Assembly: GCA_035699085.1 (NCBI GenBank)
Contig: DASSBG010000008.1
Location: 65,832 to 129,831, forward strand
Direction: 5' to 3'
DNA: 64,000 nucleotides
From: DASSBG01 sp035699085
GTDB taxonomy: Bacteria > Pseudomonadota > Gammaproteobacteria > Xanthomonadales > Rhodanobacteraceae
The position numbers and the translations under genes were made by a program. Shown in pieces: positions 11,075 to 19,918 of the stretch. The notes below the pieces were generated by a model. That model had not been told where the DNA came from. It made no database searches and was given only the letters and a program-made list of their open reading frames with translations. Position 1 is the stretch's first letter; every line of letters starts with the position of its first letter.

Positions 11075-11095
11075 TGCAAGGATTTTTTCCTTGCA
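11075..11095. repeat. Perfect inverted repeat upstream of amiC
   Basis: TGCAAGGA and TCCTTGCA flank a T5 loop, about 100 bases upstream of the amiC start and 50 beyond the tsaE stop. It is AT-rich relative to its surroundings. It may be an operator or a transcript hairpin between tsaE and amiC. Confidence 0.5.
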
Positions 11096-11145
11096 AATTC
11101 CGTGGCCTGCGAGCGGTTTGGTCGATACCACCTTACGAAGGGCGG

Positions 11146-11637
11146 CTAAGTAGCCGATTTGCCGTCGGTCTGGCCGCCCAGTCCGGCCACTATCGATTGC
11201 CCACGCGCGCTGGTGGCGACAAGGCGCGCCGAGCGGCCGGTGCCGGCATGCGCCAATTCCAGCCGAAGGTCAGCGGCAGGCAAGGCACCGGCACCGCGCT
11301 CGGGCCACTCGACCAGAACCAGCGCCGCCGGATCGGCCAGCGCGTCCAGGCCCAGCCACTCCAGCTCGCCGGGGTCGGCGATGCGGTACAGATCCAGGTG
11401 CCAGGCGACCAGTTCACCGGCGCGGTAAGACTCGATCAGGCTGTAGGTGGGGCTCTTGACCCGCTCGCCGACCCCAAGCGCGCGCAGCAAGGCGCGCGCA
11501 AAGGTGGTCTTGCCTGCGCCCAGTTCGCCGCGCAGTTCAACCACGCCGCCGCCGCCGAGCAACGGCGCGCAACGCCGGGCGAAGCGTGCCAGCGCCGGTT
11601 CGTCCGGCAGCTCCAGCTCGAGCGCGCCACCCGTCAA
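11146..11637 (-). CDS. tsaE: tRNA threonylcarbamoyladenosine ATPase TsaE
   Basis: The 163-residue ATPase drives the TsaBDE complex that makes t6A37 on ANN-decoding tRNAs. It has the Walker A motif GELGAGKTTFARALL near residue 37, followed by VKSPTYSLIESY and the HLDLYR motif, then VLVEWPERG. The only sensible start is the TTG at 11637, which overlaps the nnrD stop (TTGA), so translation is probably coupled to nnrD. The neighbours nnrD and amiC are its usual partners. Confidence 0.93.
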   Translation of the reverse strand: MTGGALELELPDEPALARFARRCAPLLGGGGVVELRGELGAGKTTFARALLRALGVGERVKSPTYSLIESYRAGELVAWHLDLYRIADPGELEWLGLDALADPAALVLVEWPERGAGALPAADLRLELAHAGTGRSARLVATSARGQSIVAGLGGQTDGKSAT

Positions 11638-13106
11638 GGCCGGATTCCGTTCAGCAGGCAGCGCAGCGGCTCCAGCAGGTCGCTGGCCAACAGGCCGCGC
11701 TGGCCCGTGCGCGCGGCGACGTCGCCCGCGCGGGCGTGCAGCCCGACGCCCAGACAGGCGGCATCCCACGGCTCCAGCCGCTGCGCCATCAGCGCGGCAA
11801 TCACCCCGGTCAGCAGGTCCCCCATGCCGCCGCTGGCCATGCCGGGGTTGCCCCAGGGGCAGACGGCGACCCGACCGTCGGGCGCGGCGACAAGGCTGCC
11901 GCTACCCTTGAGTACCGCAACGACACCGAAGCGCGAGGCCAGTTCGCGCACGGCGGAGAAGCGATCCGCCTGCACCGCGCCGGTGCTGCAGCCGAGCAGG
12001 CGCGCCGCCTCTCCGGGATGCGGTGTCAGCACGGCCGCCCGCGGCAGCGTGCGCGGGTGCGCGGCCAGCAGGTTCAGCCCGTCGGCGTCGACGACGATGG
12101 GCTTGCCGGCAGCAAGCGCGGCCCGCCACAGTGTCCTTCCCCAGTCGCCCTGTCCAAGGCCCGGCCCCAGCGCCAGCACGCTGCTGCGTTCAAGCAGCGG
12201 CTGCAACTCCGCCTCGCCCGCAACCTCATGGATCATCAGCTCGGGGCGCCCGGCGGCGAGCACGGCGCCGTCGGCGCAGGTCGCGGCGCTGACCAGGCCG
12301 GCGCCGCAGCGCAGCGCCGCTTCGGTGCACAGGCGCAACGCGCCACTCATGCCGCGGTCGCCGCCGATGGCAAGCACGTGACCATAGAGGCCCTTGTGGC
12401 TGTCGGCGCCGCGCGGTGGCAGCGCCGCCACCTGCAGCAGCTCCGCGTCGGCGCGCTGCGCGTCATACGCCGCTGCCGGCACCTGCAAGGTATGCAGGCT
12501 GGTTTCGCCGCAGCACTGGGTTCCCAGGCCGGTGAACAGGCCACGCTTCCAGGCGACAAAGCAGGCGGTGGCAGCAGCGCAAACGGCCGGTCCCGTGCAG
12601 GCGCCGCGGTCGGCATCGAGGCCCGAGGGCACATCCAGTGACAGCACCGGCACCGCGCCGGCATTGAGGCGCTCGACCAGCACCGCCGGCAGCCCCTCCA
12701 GCGGCCGGCTGAGACCCGAGCCGAACAGCGCGTCCACGTACACGTCAGCCGCGGGCAGGCTGGCGTCGCGCGCGGCCGCGACCAATTCGCCGCCACCGTC
12801 GAGGAAGCCGCGACGCGCCGCCACCGCGTCGCCGCGGCTCTCGCCGGGCAAGGCCACGACCCGGGCATCAAGCCCCTGCGAGCGCGCCTGCGTGGCCAGC
12901 AGGAAGCCGTCGCCGCCGTTGTTGCCGAGCCCGCAAAGCACGACGATGCGCCGCGCCGCCGGCCAACGCTGGCGCAGCACCGCCAGCGCACCGGCCGACG
13001 CGCGCAGCATGAGTGTCGCGCCCGGGATCCCGGCGTTGCTGATCGCCCAGGCGTCGATGGCGCGGGTCTGCGCGACGGTGTAGAGCGCGGTGGCGGGCGT
13101 GGGCAT
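11634..13106 (-). CDS. nnrD: Bifunctional NAD(P)H-hydrate epimerase/dehydratase
   Basis: The 490-residue protein repairs hydrated NAD(P)H: the N-terminal YjeF_N epimerase domain (about 1-210, with LCGLGNNGGDGFLLA) and the C-terminal ADP/ATP-dependent dehydratase domain (about 220-490, with HKGLYGHVLAIGGDRGMSGA, LTPHPGEAARLL and NPGMASGGMGDLLTG). The start is the ATG at 13106 with the usual N-terminus leading into TRAIDAWA. It is first in the nnrD-tsaE-amiC order, divergent from queG across 96 bases. Confidence 0.95.
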   Translation of the reverse strand: MPTPATALYTVAQTRAIDAWAISNAGIPGATLMLRASAGALAVLRQRWPAARRIVVLCGLGNNGGDGFLLATQARSQGLDARVVALPGESRGDAVAARRGFLDGGGELVAAARDASLPAADVYVDALFGSGLSRPLEGLPAVLVERLNAGAVPVLSLDVPSGLDADRGACTGPAVCAAATACFVAWKRGLFTGLGTQCCGETSLHTLQVPAAAYDAQRADAELLQVAALPPRGADSHKGLYGHVLAIGGDRGMSGALRLCTEAALRCGAGLVSAATCADGAVLAAGRPELMIHEVAGEAELQPLLERSSVLALGPGLGQGDWGRTLWRAALAAGKPIVVDADGLNLLAAHPRTLPRAAVLTPHPGEAARLLGCSTGAVQADRFSAVRELASRFGVVAVLKGSGSLVAAPDGRVAVCPWGNPGMASGGMGDLLTGVIAALMAQRLEPWDAACLGVGLHARAGDVAARTGQRGLLASDLLEPLRCLLNGIRP

Positions 13107-13202
13107 GCGCGGCAGTTTAGCGGAGCGGCGCAGCGGGATCGCTGCTGCCGGAACCGCGCAGCGGACACAGGATACGAATGCCCGGGCGATTACAATGGCA
13201 CG

Positions 13203-14309
13203 ATGAATGCGCAGGTGGACCGCAGCGGAGTCGACTTCGAGGCGCTGGCGGCGGATATCCGCCGCTGGGCGCACGAGTTCGGCTTTGCCGACGTCGGCAT
13301 CAGCGCGGCCGAGACCGGCGAGGACGAGCAGCACCTGCAGCGCTGGCTGGACAAGGGCCACCACGGCACCATGGAGTACATGCAGCGCCACGGCACGCGG
13401 CGCAGCCGGCCGGCCGAACTGCATCCCGGCACATGCCGCATCATCTCCGTGCGCATGGACTACGCGCCGGCCGGGCTTGCCGATGCCGACGCGGTGCTGG
13501 CCGATGGCGAGCGGGGCTACGTGTCGCGCTACGCGCTCGGCCGCGATTACCACAAGCTGATGCGCCAGCGCCTGCAGAAGCTGGCCGACCGCATCGGCGG
13601 GCGTGTGGGCGACTTCGGCTACCGTGCCTTCGTCGACTCGGCGCCGGTGCTGGAGAAGGCGCTGGCGCGCAACGCCGGGCTGGGCTGGATCGGCAAGCAC
13701 ACACTGCTTATCAACAGCAAGAGTGGCTCGTATTTCTTCCTCGGCGAGCTGTTCACCGACCTGCCGCTGCCGGTCGACCCGCCGGCCAGCGCGCACTGCG
13801 GCAGCTGCACGCGCTGCATCGATGTATGTCCGACGCAGGCAATCGTCGGCCCGTACCAGCTCGATGCGCGCCGCTGCATCTCGTACCTGACCATCGAGCT
13901 CAAGGGGTCGATCCCGGAGGAACTGCGCGCGCCGATGGGCAACCGCATCTTCGGCTGCGACGAATGCCAACTGGCCTGCCCCTGGAACAAGTTCGCGCAG
14001 CAAGCCGAGGAACCCGACTTTGCGCCCCGGCACAGCCTCGACGGCACCCGGCTGGTGGAGCTGTTCGGCTGGAGCGAGGACGAGTTCCTGCGCAAGACCG
14101 AAGGCATGGCGATCCGCCGCACCGGCTACGAGGGCTGGCTGCGCAACATCGCCGTGGCGCTGGGCAACGCGCCACCCTCGCCCGCCGTGCGCGACGCGCT
14201 GAAAGCGCGTGCCGACCATCCCTCCGCCATCGTGCGCGAGCACGTCGCATGGGCCTTGCGCGCGCAGCTGCGCGGGAAGCGGGAATGGAGAATGGAGGAT
14301 CGCAAATAG
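13203..14309 (+). CDS. queG: Epoxyqueuosine reductase QueG
   Basis: The 368-residue enzyme carries out the last step of queuosine synthesis, reducing epoxyqueuosine in tRNA with cobalamin and two 4Fe-4S clusters. The N-terminal B12-binding region is at about 1-180; the ferredoxin-like cluster motifs are CGSCTRCIDVCP and CDECQLACPW (about 199-265), and a HEAT-like C-terminus follows. KGHHGTMEYM is a typical early motif. It is transcribed away from nnrD-tsaE-amiC, a conserved pairing, and ends ahead of a REP-like repeat. Confidence 0.96.
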   Translation: MNAQVDRSGVDFEALAADIRRWAHEFGFADVGISAAETGEDEQHLQRWLDKGHHGTMEYMQRHGTRRSRPAELHPGTCRIISVRMDYAPAGLADADAVLADGERGYVSRYALGRDYHKLMRQRLQKLADRIGGRVGDFGYRAFVDSAPVLEKALARNAGLGWIGKHTLLINSKSGSYFFLGELFTDLPLPVDPPASAHCGSCTRCIDVCPTQAIVGPYQLDARRCISYLTIELKGSIPEELRAPMGNRIFGCDECQLACPWNKFAQQAEEPDFAPRHSLDGTRLVELFGWSEDEFLRKTEGMAIRRTGYEGWLRNIAVALGNAPPSPAVRDALKARADHPSAIVREHVAWALRAQLRGKREWRMEDRK

Positions 14310-14378
14310 CGGACCCCGTGCCGCTCGTTCGGTCCCTGCTCCCTGGCGCGGGCGCGGGCGCGGGCGCGACGCGAATCG

Positions 14379-14485
14379 TGCTGCCGACTGCTCGGCTGTT
14401 GGGGTTCGCTTCGCCCACCGCCAACCTGCGATGCACCGCGGCTCCGGCAGGCTGCGCCTTTCCCTGCTCCGTGTTCCCTGCTTCC
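14379..14485 (+). repeat. Extended REP-like repeat, second copy
   Basis: The palindrome core is at 14397-14429 and the flanks match 9523-9627 over about 105 bp. It abuts the panC stop codon, just as the first copy abuts the amiC stop. A short GCGGGC hexamer run (about 14346-14370) lies just before it. Confidence 0.75.
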
Positions 14486-15334
14486 TCACACCTCCAGGTT
14501 GTCGATCAACCGGGTGCTGCCAAGGCGGGCGGCGATGAGGGCGACGCGTGGCGCGGCATCGGTCGGCAGCGACAAGTCCCGGGCATTGCGGACCACGGCG
14601 TACTCGCAGGCGAGGCCGGCATCTTCAAGTTGCGAACATGCAGCCGCCTCGACCTCGCCGTACGGCGCGCCCGCGACCAGCGATTCGCGCATCCGCCCGA
14701 GCGTGGCGTGGATGACGCTGGCGCGCGCACGCTGGTCCGCGTCGAGGTAACGATTGCGCGAGCTCATGGCCAGGCCATCCGGCTCGCGCACGATGGGCGC
14801 AGTGAGCAACTCGATCGGCCAGGCCAGGTCGCGAACCATGCGCTGCAGCACCAGGAACTGCTGGTAGTCCTTGCGCCCGAACACGGCCACGTCGGGCTGC
14901 ACCAGGTTGAACAGCCGCGCGACCACCGTGGCGACGCCGTCAAAATGACCGGGCCGCTGCGCGCCTTCCAGCACCTCGCTCAGCCCCGGCACGTGTACGC
15001 GCACCGCCGCGTCCAGCCCCAACGGATACATGGTCTCCACCGCCGGCGCGAACAGCAGGTCGCAACCGTGCCGCGCCAGTCCCGCGCGGTCCTCCGCCAG
15101 GGTGCGTGGATAGCGCGAGAAATCCTCTCCGGGTCCGAATTGCGTCGGGTTGACGAAGACGCTGACGACCACCCGCGCGGCGTGGTTGCGGGCCAGATCC
15201 AGCAAGCTGAAGTGGCCAGCGTGGAGGTTGCCCATGGTGGGCACCAGCGCCACGCGTTCGCCGCGCGCACGCCAGCCACCCAGCGCGGCACGCAGCGCCG
15301 CCGCGTCCGCGACGCCGGGCACCTCCACGCTCAC
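14486..15334 (-). CDS. panC: Pantothenate synthetase
   Basis: The 282-residue enzyme condenses pantoate and beta-alanine with ATP to make pantothenate. The nucleotidyl-transferase fold shows VPTMGNLHAGHFSLL with the HxGH motif, the pantoate-binding NPTQFGPGEDFSRYPR, VVARLFNLVQPDVAVFGRKDYQQ and the KMSKS-like AMSSRNRYL. The start is a GTG overlapping the panB stop (GTGA), so the two are translationally coupled. panD, which often follows, is absent; a REP-like repeat and convergent queG lie downstream. Confidence 0.96.
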   Translation of the reverse strand: MSVEVPGVADAAALRAALGGWRARGERVALVPTMGNLHAGHFSLLDLARNHAARVVVSVFVNPTQFGPGEDFSRYPRTLAEDRAGLARHGCDLLFAPAVETMYPLGLDAAVRVHVPGLSEVLEGAQRPGHFDGVATVVARLFNLVQPDVAVFGRKDYQQFLVLQRMVRDLAWPIELLTAPIVREPDGLAMSSRNRYLDADQRARASVIHATLGRMRESLVAGAPYGEVEAAACSQLEDAGLACEYAVVRNARDLSLPTDAAPRVALIAARLGSTRLIDNLEV

Positions 15335-16158
15335 GTCGAGTGCTCGTCGCCCGGGAACTCACCGGCGCGGACGGCCTCGGCGTAGGCTGCAAGGGCCGCG
15401 CCGATGTCGCCGTGGCCGGCGAGGAAATCCTTGCTGAACTTCGGCCGCCGGCCCGGCGTGATGCCGAGCATGTCGTAAAGCACCAGCACCTGGCCGTCGC
15501 AGTGTGGCCCGGCACCGATGCCGACCACGGGGATCGGCAAGGCCTCGGTAATGCGCGCCGCCAACGCCGCCGGCACGGCCTCAAGCACCAGCAGGTCGGC
15601 ACCGGCTGCGGCGAGTGCCTGCGCCTCGTGCTGCAATGCCTCGGCGGCGTCGTGTTGCTTGCCCTGCGTGCGGTAGCCACCGAGCTTGTGCACCGACTGC
15701 GGCGTCAGGCCGAGATGCCCGCACACGGGCACGTCACGCTCGCTCAGTGCCTGGACGACCTCGGCTGTCCAGCCACCGCCCTCGAGCTTGACCATTGCCG
15801 CGCCGCCACGCGCCATCAAGGCCGCCGCGGCATCAAGGGCATGCGGTACGTCCCGATAGCTCATGAACGGCAGATCCGCGATCAACAGCGTGTTGCCAAG
15901 GCCACGGGCCACGGCGGCGCTGTGGTAGACCATCTGCTCGACATCCACCGGCAAGGTGCTGGCATGGCCTTGCACGACCATGCCCAGCGAATCGCCGACC
16001 AGCACCACGTCGATCCCGGCCGCCTCGATCCGCGCGGCGAAACTGTAGTCGTAGCAGGTCAGCGCAACGATCCGCTGCCCTGCAGCCTTCATTGCCTGCA
16101 GGCCCGGCACCGTCATCGGCTTGCGCGACATCGGGGCCTTGGCGTCGGTGGTCGGCAT
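15331..16158 (-). CDS. panB: Ketopantoate hydroxymethyltransferase
   Basis: The 275-residue enzyme transfers a hydroxymethyl group from methylenetetrahydrofolate to ketoisovalerate, the first committed step to pantothenate. TIM-barrel motifs include LTCYDYSFAARIEAAGIDVVLVGDSLGMV (the metal-binding Asp and Ser are here), YHSAAVARG, DLPFMSY and PVVGIGAGPHCDGQVLV. The ATG at 16158 follows the folK stop by nine bases, with GGAG between. Internal ATGs at residues 10 and 15 are possible alternative starts. Confidence 0.96.
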   Translation of the reverse strand: MPTTDAKAPMSRKPMTVPGLQAMKAAGQRIVALTCYDYSFAARIEAAGIDVVLVGDSLGMVVQGHASTLPVDVEQMVYHSAAVARGLGNTLLIADLPFMSYRDVPHALDAAAALMARGGAAMVKLEGGGWTAEVVQALSERDVPVCGHLGLTPQSVHKLGGYRTQGKQHDAAEALQHEAQALAAAGADLLVLEAVPAALAARITEALPIPVVGIGAGPHCDGQVLVLYDMLGITPGRRPKFSKDFLAGHGDIGAALAAYAEAVRAGEFPGDEHST

Positions 16159-16167
16159 GCGCGCTCC

Positions 16168-16650
16168 TCAGGCTACCCGCCGGCAGGCGTCGGCGCCGGT
16201 GCGCGCCAGCAGCTCGCGGACGCGCCCGAGACCGGGCACTTCGAGCTCCGGCGCGATCTCGGCCAACGGCAGCAACACGAACGGCCGCTGACCAAGGCGC
16301 GGGTGCGGCAACTGCAGCGACCCGTCGTCGATCTGCCGCTGGTCGTACAGCAGCAGGTCCAGGTCAAGCGTGCGCGGTCCCCAGCGCAGGCCGCTGCGCT
16401 CGCGGCCCTGGGCCTTCTCGATGGCTTGCAGGTCCTGCAGCAGGTCCAGCGGCTTGCGCACCGTCTCCAGTTCGGCGACGGCGTTGATGAAGTCCGGCTG
16501 CTCGACAAAACCCCAGGGAGGGGTCAGGTAGAGGCCCGAGCGACGGACCAGCGACGTGCCCGGCAGCGCGTCCAGCGCCACGAACGCCCGCTCAACCTGC
16601 ATTCGCGGCTGCTCCATGTTGCTGCCAAGCGCGACGTAGGCAGTACTCAT
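16168..16650 (-). CDS. folK: HPPK, 6-hydroxymethyl-dihydropterin pyrophosphokinase
   Basis: The 160-residue enzyme pyrophosphorylates 6-hydroxymethyl-7,8-dihydropterin in folate synthesis. The family motifs are visible: YVALGSNM at the N-terminus, YLTPPWGFVEQPDFINAV, and the metal-binding RWGPRTLDLDLLLYDQ. It overlaps pcnB by four bases and is followed nine bases later by panB, the conserved pcnB-folK-panB-panC arrangement. PanB uses a folate cofactor, which fits the grouping. Confidence 0.96.
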   Translation of the reverse strand: MSTAYVALGSNMEQPRMQVERAFVALDALPGTSLVRRSGLYLTPPWGFVEQPDFINAVAELETVRKPLDLLQDLQAIEKAQGRERSGLRWGPRTLDLDLLLYDQRQIDDGSLQLPHPRLGQRPFVLLPLAEIAPELEVPGLGRVRELLARTGADACRRVA

Positions 16651-18029
16651 TCACCCTCACCCGCCGGCCGCTCGCCCGCGTGCCTGGCGCGGCCGCCGCG
16701 CCGTCCGCGACGGCGCCGGCGCTTGCGCGGTGGCGAGATGGCCTGCTCCGCCTGCGGACTCTCGGGCATCGCCTGCAAGCGCTCGGCCAGTTCGTCGTGT
16801 GGCAGCTCTTGCGCCTCGGTCCACCATTGCCCCAGCTCGGCCACCTCCGGCGATTCGGCGGCGCGCAGCAACAGGAAATCGTAGGCGGCGCGGAACCGCG
16901 GATGCGCCAGCAGGCGCAACGTGCCTTTGCGGCTGCGGTCAACGACACGCCGCTGCAGCGCCCAGATTTCCTCCATCGTGTAGACGAAACGGCGCGGGAT
17001 CGACACCCGCGCCGCTTGTTCGGCAACGGTCCGCGCGGCAGCGCGCTCCCAAGCCGACGGCTCGTCCTCACCGGCCGCAACCAGCTCCGCCGCGGCATGC
17101 CGCACCTCACCCCACAACAGCACCGCAAAAAGGAACGCCGGCGTCACGCTCTTGCCTTCGGCGACCCGCCGATCGGTGCTGATCAGGCCGCCGTCGACCA
17201 GCGCCTCCAGCGCGTCATCATCGCGCGCCAGCGCACGCGCCGTCACCGGGAACAAATGCTGCAGCAGGCCGTGGTAACGCAACACACGCATGCTGGCCAG
17301 CCCGTGGCCCGACAGGAACATCTTCAGGGATTCGTCGAACAGCCGCGCCGGCGCCGCCTCGGCAAGCAGCGGCCCGAGGTGGGCAAACGGTGCGGCGGTC
17401 TCGTCGGCGATCCGGAAGTCGAGCTTCGCCGCCAGCCGCGCCGCGCGCAGCATGCGCACCGGGTCCTCGCGATAGCGCTGTTCGGGATCCCCGATGAGGC
17501 GCAGCACGCGGTCATGCAGGTCCTCGACGCCACCTGCGTAGTCGCGCACGCTGAAGTCGCTGATGTCGTAGTACAGCGCATTGACGCGGAAGTCGCGTCG
17601 CAACGCGTCTTCCTCGATGCTGCCCCAGACGTTGTCGCGCAAAATCCGGCCATCGACGATGTGACGGTCGACGGCGCCGTCGTCGTCCGCCCCTGCGCCG
17701 GTGCCGCGAAAGGTGGCGACTTCGATGATCTCGCGGCCGAAGACCACGTGCGCCAGCCGGAAACGTCGACCGATCAGCCGGCAGTTGCGGAACAACCGCT
17801 TGACCTCCTCGGGCGTGGCATCGGTGGCAACGTCGTAATCCTTCGGCGCGATTCCGAGCAGCAGGTCGCGAACCGCTCCGCCGACCAGGCACGCGGTATG
17901 GCCCGCCTCATTCAAGCGATACAGCACCTTCAGTGCCGGGCCGCTGATGTGCTTGCGGGAAATGGCGTGCTCGTCGCGCGAGTAAATGCGCAACTGTGGC
18001 GTGGGCTCGCGATCCTGGCTGTGATTCAA
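16647..18029 (-). CDS. pcnB: Poly(A) polymerase I
   Basis: The 460-residue nucleotidyltransferase adds 3' poly(A) tails that mark RNA for decay. Motifs are YRLNEAGHTACLVGGAVRDLLLG, the catalytic pair in PKDYDVATDATPEE, RRFRLAHVVFGREIIEVATFRG, DALRRDFRVNALYYD and DPVRMLRAARLAAKLDF. The C-terminus is very basic (RKRRRRRGRRGGRAR), typical of PcnB as opposed to CCA-adding enzymes. The start appears to be a TTG at 18029 with AAGGA eight bases upstream. It heads the operon with folK, panB and panC. Confidence 0.94.
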   Translation of the reverse strand: MNHSQDREPTPQLRIYSRDEHAISRKHISGPALKVLYRLNEAGHTACLVGGAVRDLLLGIAPKDYDVATDATPEEVKRLFRNCRLIGRRFRLAHVVFGREIIEVATFRGTGAGADDDGAVDRHIVDGRILRDNVWGSIEEDALRRDFRVNALYYDISDFSVRDYAGGVEDLHDRVLRLIGDPEQRYREDPVRMLRAARLAAKLDFRIADETAAPFAHLGPLLAEAAPARLFDESLKMFLSGHGLASMRVLRYHGLLQHLFPVTARALARDDDALEALVDGGLISTDRRVAEGKSVTPAFLFAVLLWGEVRHAAAELVAAGEDEPSAWERAAARTVAEQAARVSIPRRFVYTMEEIWALQRRVVDRSRKGTLRLLAHPRFRAAYDFLLLRAAESPEVAELGQWWTEAQELPHDELAERLQAMPESPQAEQAISPPRKRRRRRGRRGGRARHAGERPAGEGE

Positions 18030-18108
18030 ACGTGGATTCCTTGGGGTTTTGCAGGCGGCCGCTGGTGGCGCTGCAAGCCTGCATCGGCGCGGCCGCGGCG
18101 CGCGGGCG

Positions 18109-18136
18109 TTGCCCGGCGAGCCAATTTGGCTATACT
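18109..18136 (+). promoter_or_regulatory. Promoter of tRNA-Glu
   Basis: TTGCCC and TATACT are separated by 16 bases, and the -10 lies 20 bases before the mature tRNA 5' end. This is a good match for a tRNA promoter on the plus strand. Confidence 0.6.
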
Positions 18137-18156
18137 AGCGCGCCGCGTTTCAGCAC

Positions 18157-18232
18157 GCTCCCTTCGTCTAGCGGTCCAGGACACCGCCCTCTCAAGGCGG
18201 TAACACGAGTTCGAGTCTCGTAGGGAGCGCCA
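18157..18232 (+). tRNA. tRNA-Glu (CTC)
   Basis: This 76-nt cloverleaf has acceptor GCTCCCT/AGGGAGC, anticodon CTC in CTCTCAA, T-arm GTTCGAGTC and an encoded CCA. It is a single gene between pcnB and bamC with its own promoter. I see no terminator directly after it. Confidence 0.95.
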
Positions 18233-18328
18233 TTTACCACTGCCGCAGGCGCCTCGCGCCGCTGGTCCGGCAGCGCCGCGGCATCCAGGGCCGCGAAAGA
18301 CTGCCCGGTGTCGCAGCCGCCGTGGCCG

Positions 18329-18892
18329 TCAGCCGTTGTCGCTGTCGGCGGCTGAATCGTTGACCACCGTCGAGTGCGCATCCAGCAGCCGATGCAGCCT
18401 GGCGACCGCCAGCGCGTCACCATCGATGGCCACCGTGCTGTTGCCGTTGGCGGCTGGCAGGATGCTGATGTCGGCGTAGTGCAAGCCGCTGGTGTCGGGC
18501 TCGGCGTGGAACAGCCGATGCCAGAACGAGCTCGGCGGCGGCTGCACCTCGTCTTGCGTCAGCTTGAGCCGGTACAGGTGCTGCGCCGCATCGCGCGTGA
18601 CGATGGCGCCAACCTTGGCCGCCTCCAGCACGGCGCCCACCTGCTGGTAGGCCGCGTCCACTCCGCTGGCCAGCACGATGCTGCGATCGCTGGCCGGTGG
18701 CCGCGTCGAGCGCGGTGGCGGCAAGTCGCTGTCACCGATCTTCGGCACCACCATCTCCGAACTCACGCCAGGCTTGTCCAGCCCCGCAGGAATCGTCAGC
18801 GGCGGTACCGCCCTGGCCTGTTCCCACTCGGGCGTGCTGGCACAGCCGCCGAGCAGCAGCACCGCCAACGCGGCGGCCATCATCTTGGTCAT
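18329..18892 (-). CDS. bamC: BamC/NlpB-like outer-membrane lipoprotein
   Basis: The 187-residue protein has a lipoprotein signal peptide with lipobox LLGGC (modified Cys17). The mature part begins with a proline-rich stretch (PPLTIPAGLDKPG), as in BamC, followed by one mixed alpha/beta domain. BamC is an accessory subunit of the BAM machine that inserts outer-membrane barrels. The call rests mainly on its place four bases after dapA, the usual dapA-bamC order, and on the PPLxIPxxL motif. It is about half the length of E. coli BamC, so only one helix-grip domain seems present. Confidence 0.7.
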   Translation of the reverse strand: MTKMMAAALAVLLLGGCASTPEWEQARAVPPLTIPAGLDKPGVSSEMVVPKIGDSDLPPPRSTRPPASDRSIVLASGVDAAYQQVGAVLEAAKVGAIVTRDAAQHLYRLKLTQDEVQPPPSSFWHRLFHAEPDTSGLHYADISILPAANGNSTVAIDGDALAVARLHRLLDAHSTVVNDSAADSDNG

Positions 18893-18896
18893 GGTT

Positions 18897-19802
18897 TCAT
18901 GGTTCCGTGGTTGACGCGGCCAGCTCCCGCACCGCGTTCGTCAGCCGGTCGCGTGCGGCGCCCGGTTCCAGTTCGTACAATGGCGCCCGCAAACGGGCAC
19001 CGCATAATTCCAGCGCCGCCAGCGCGGCCTTCACCGGGATCGGATTCGGCGCGCACTCCAGCGCTTCCATCAGTGGCCGCCAGGCCGCGAAAGCCTCCGC
19101 CACCCCCTGCCTGTCGCCGCCGCGTGCCGCATCGCACATGGCGCGGAAACGCCGCGGCACCAGGTTCGCCAACACCGAGACGACGCCATCGGCCCCGCCC
19201 AGCATTGCCTCGCCGGCGCTGCCGTCGTCGCCCGACAAATAGACAAAGTCATCGCCCGCGAGCTCCGCCAGCGCCAGCATCCGCGCCGGCTCGCCGACGG
19301 CTTCCTTGATGCCGATGATCTGCTCGTGGTCGCGCAAGGAGGCCACGGTCTGCGGCTGCATGTCACAAGCGCAGCGGCTGGGCACATTGTAGAGGATGAT
19401 CGGCACGTCGGCCCGGTCGGCCACCTCGAGAAAGTGCCGGCGCAAACCATCCTGCGTCGGCCGTACATAATAAGGCGTGACCACCAGCGCCGCGTCGGCG
19501 CCAATGCTGGCGGCGCGCCGCGTCTGCGCCACGGTCTCGCTGGTGGCCGCCGCGCCGGTGCCGGCTATCACCGGCACCGCACCGTCGACCACCGTCAGCG
19601 CACAGGTCAGCAGGCGGTCAAACTCGACCTCGCCGAGCATGTGCGCCTCGCCGGTCGAGCCAGCCACCACCACGCCCTCGGTGCCACCATCGAGCTGGTA
19701 CTTGAGCAGCCGCTCAAACGCCGGCAAATCCAGCGCGCCGTCGTCGTCGAACGGCGTCGCCAGCGCGCAGATGCTGCCTGAGATATGCAAACCGGTGGCC
19801 AA
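18897..19802 (-). CDS. dapA: 4-hydroxy-tetrahydrodipicolinate synthase
   Basis: The 301-residue enzyme condenses pyruvate with aspartate semialdehyde, the first step specific to lysine and diaminopimelate synthesis. TIM-barrel motifs are GSTGEAHML, PVIAGTGAAATSETV, TPYYVRPTQDGL, YNVPSRCACDM, the Schiff-base lysine in IIGIKEAVG, and YLSGDDGSA. The N-terminus is uncertain: the first codon at 19802 is TTG, and another TTG five codons in is also possible. It is cotranscribed with bamC and divergent from gcvR. Confidence 0.95.
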   Translation of the reverse strand: MATGLHISGSICALATPFDDDGALDLPAFERLLKYQLDGGTEGVVVAGSTGEAHMLGEVEFDRLLTCALTVVDGAVPVIAGTGAAATSETVAQTRRAASIGADAALVVTPYYVRPTQDGLRRHFLEVADRADVPIILYNVPSRCACDMQPQTVASLRDHEQIIGIKEAVGEPARMLALAELAGDDFVYLSGDDGSAGEAMLGGADGVVSVLANLVPRRFRAMCDAARGGDRQGVAEAFAAWRPLMEALECAPNPIPVKAALAALELCGARLRAPLYELEPGAARDRLTNAVRELAASTTEP

Positions 19803-19826
19803 CCCGCAGTGTCTGAAGCGGCCATG

Positions 19827-19857
19827 TTACTTGCGGCTTCGCGCCATCGGCAAGTAA
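19827..19857. promoter_or_regulatory. Inverted repeat between dapA and gcvR
   Basis: TTACTTGC (19827-19834) and GCAAGTAA (19850-19857) form a perfect 8-bp inverted repeat with a 15-base spacer in the divergent intergenic region. It is a candidate operator for dapA or gcvR, by position only. Confidence 0.45.
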
Positions 19858-19918
19858 GCTGGCCGCCACGGCGCCGGCCGCTTGCGGCGGCAGTCAGGGC
19901 ATCGACGGAAGGAATCCC

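Noticed and set aside
11634..14489. 951-codon frame ending in nnrD
   Set aside because: The YjeF signature starts at 13106. The upstream 461 codons run antisense to queG and have no family features.
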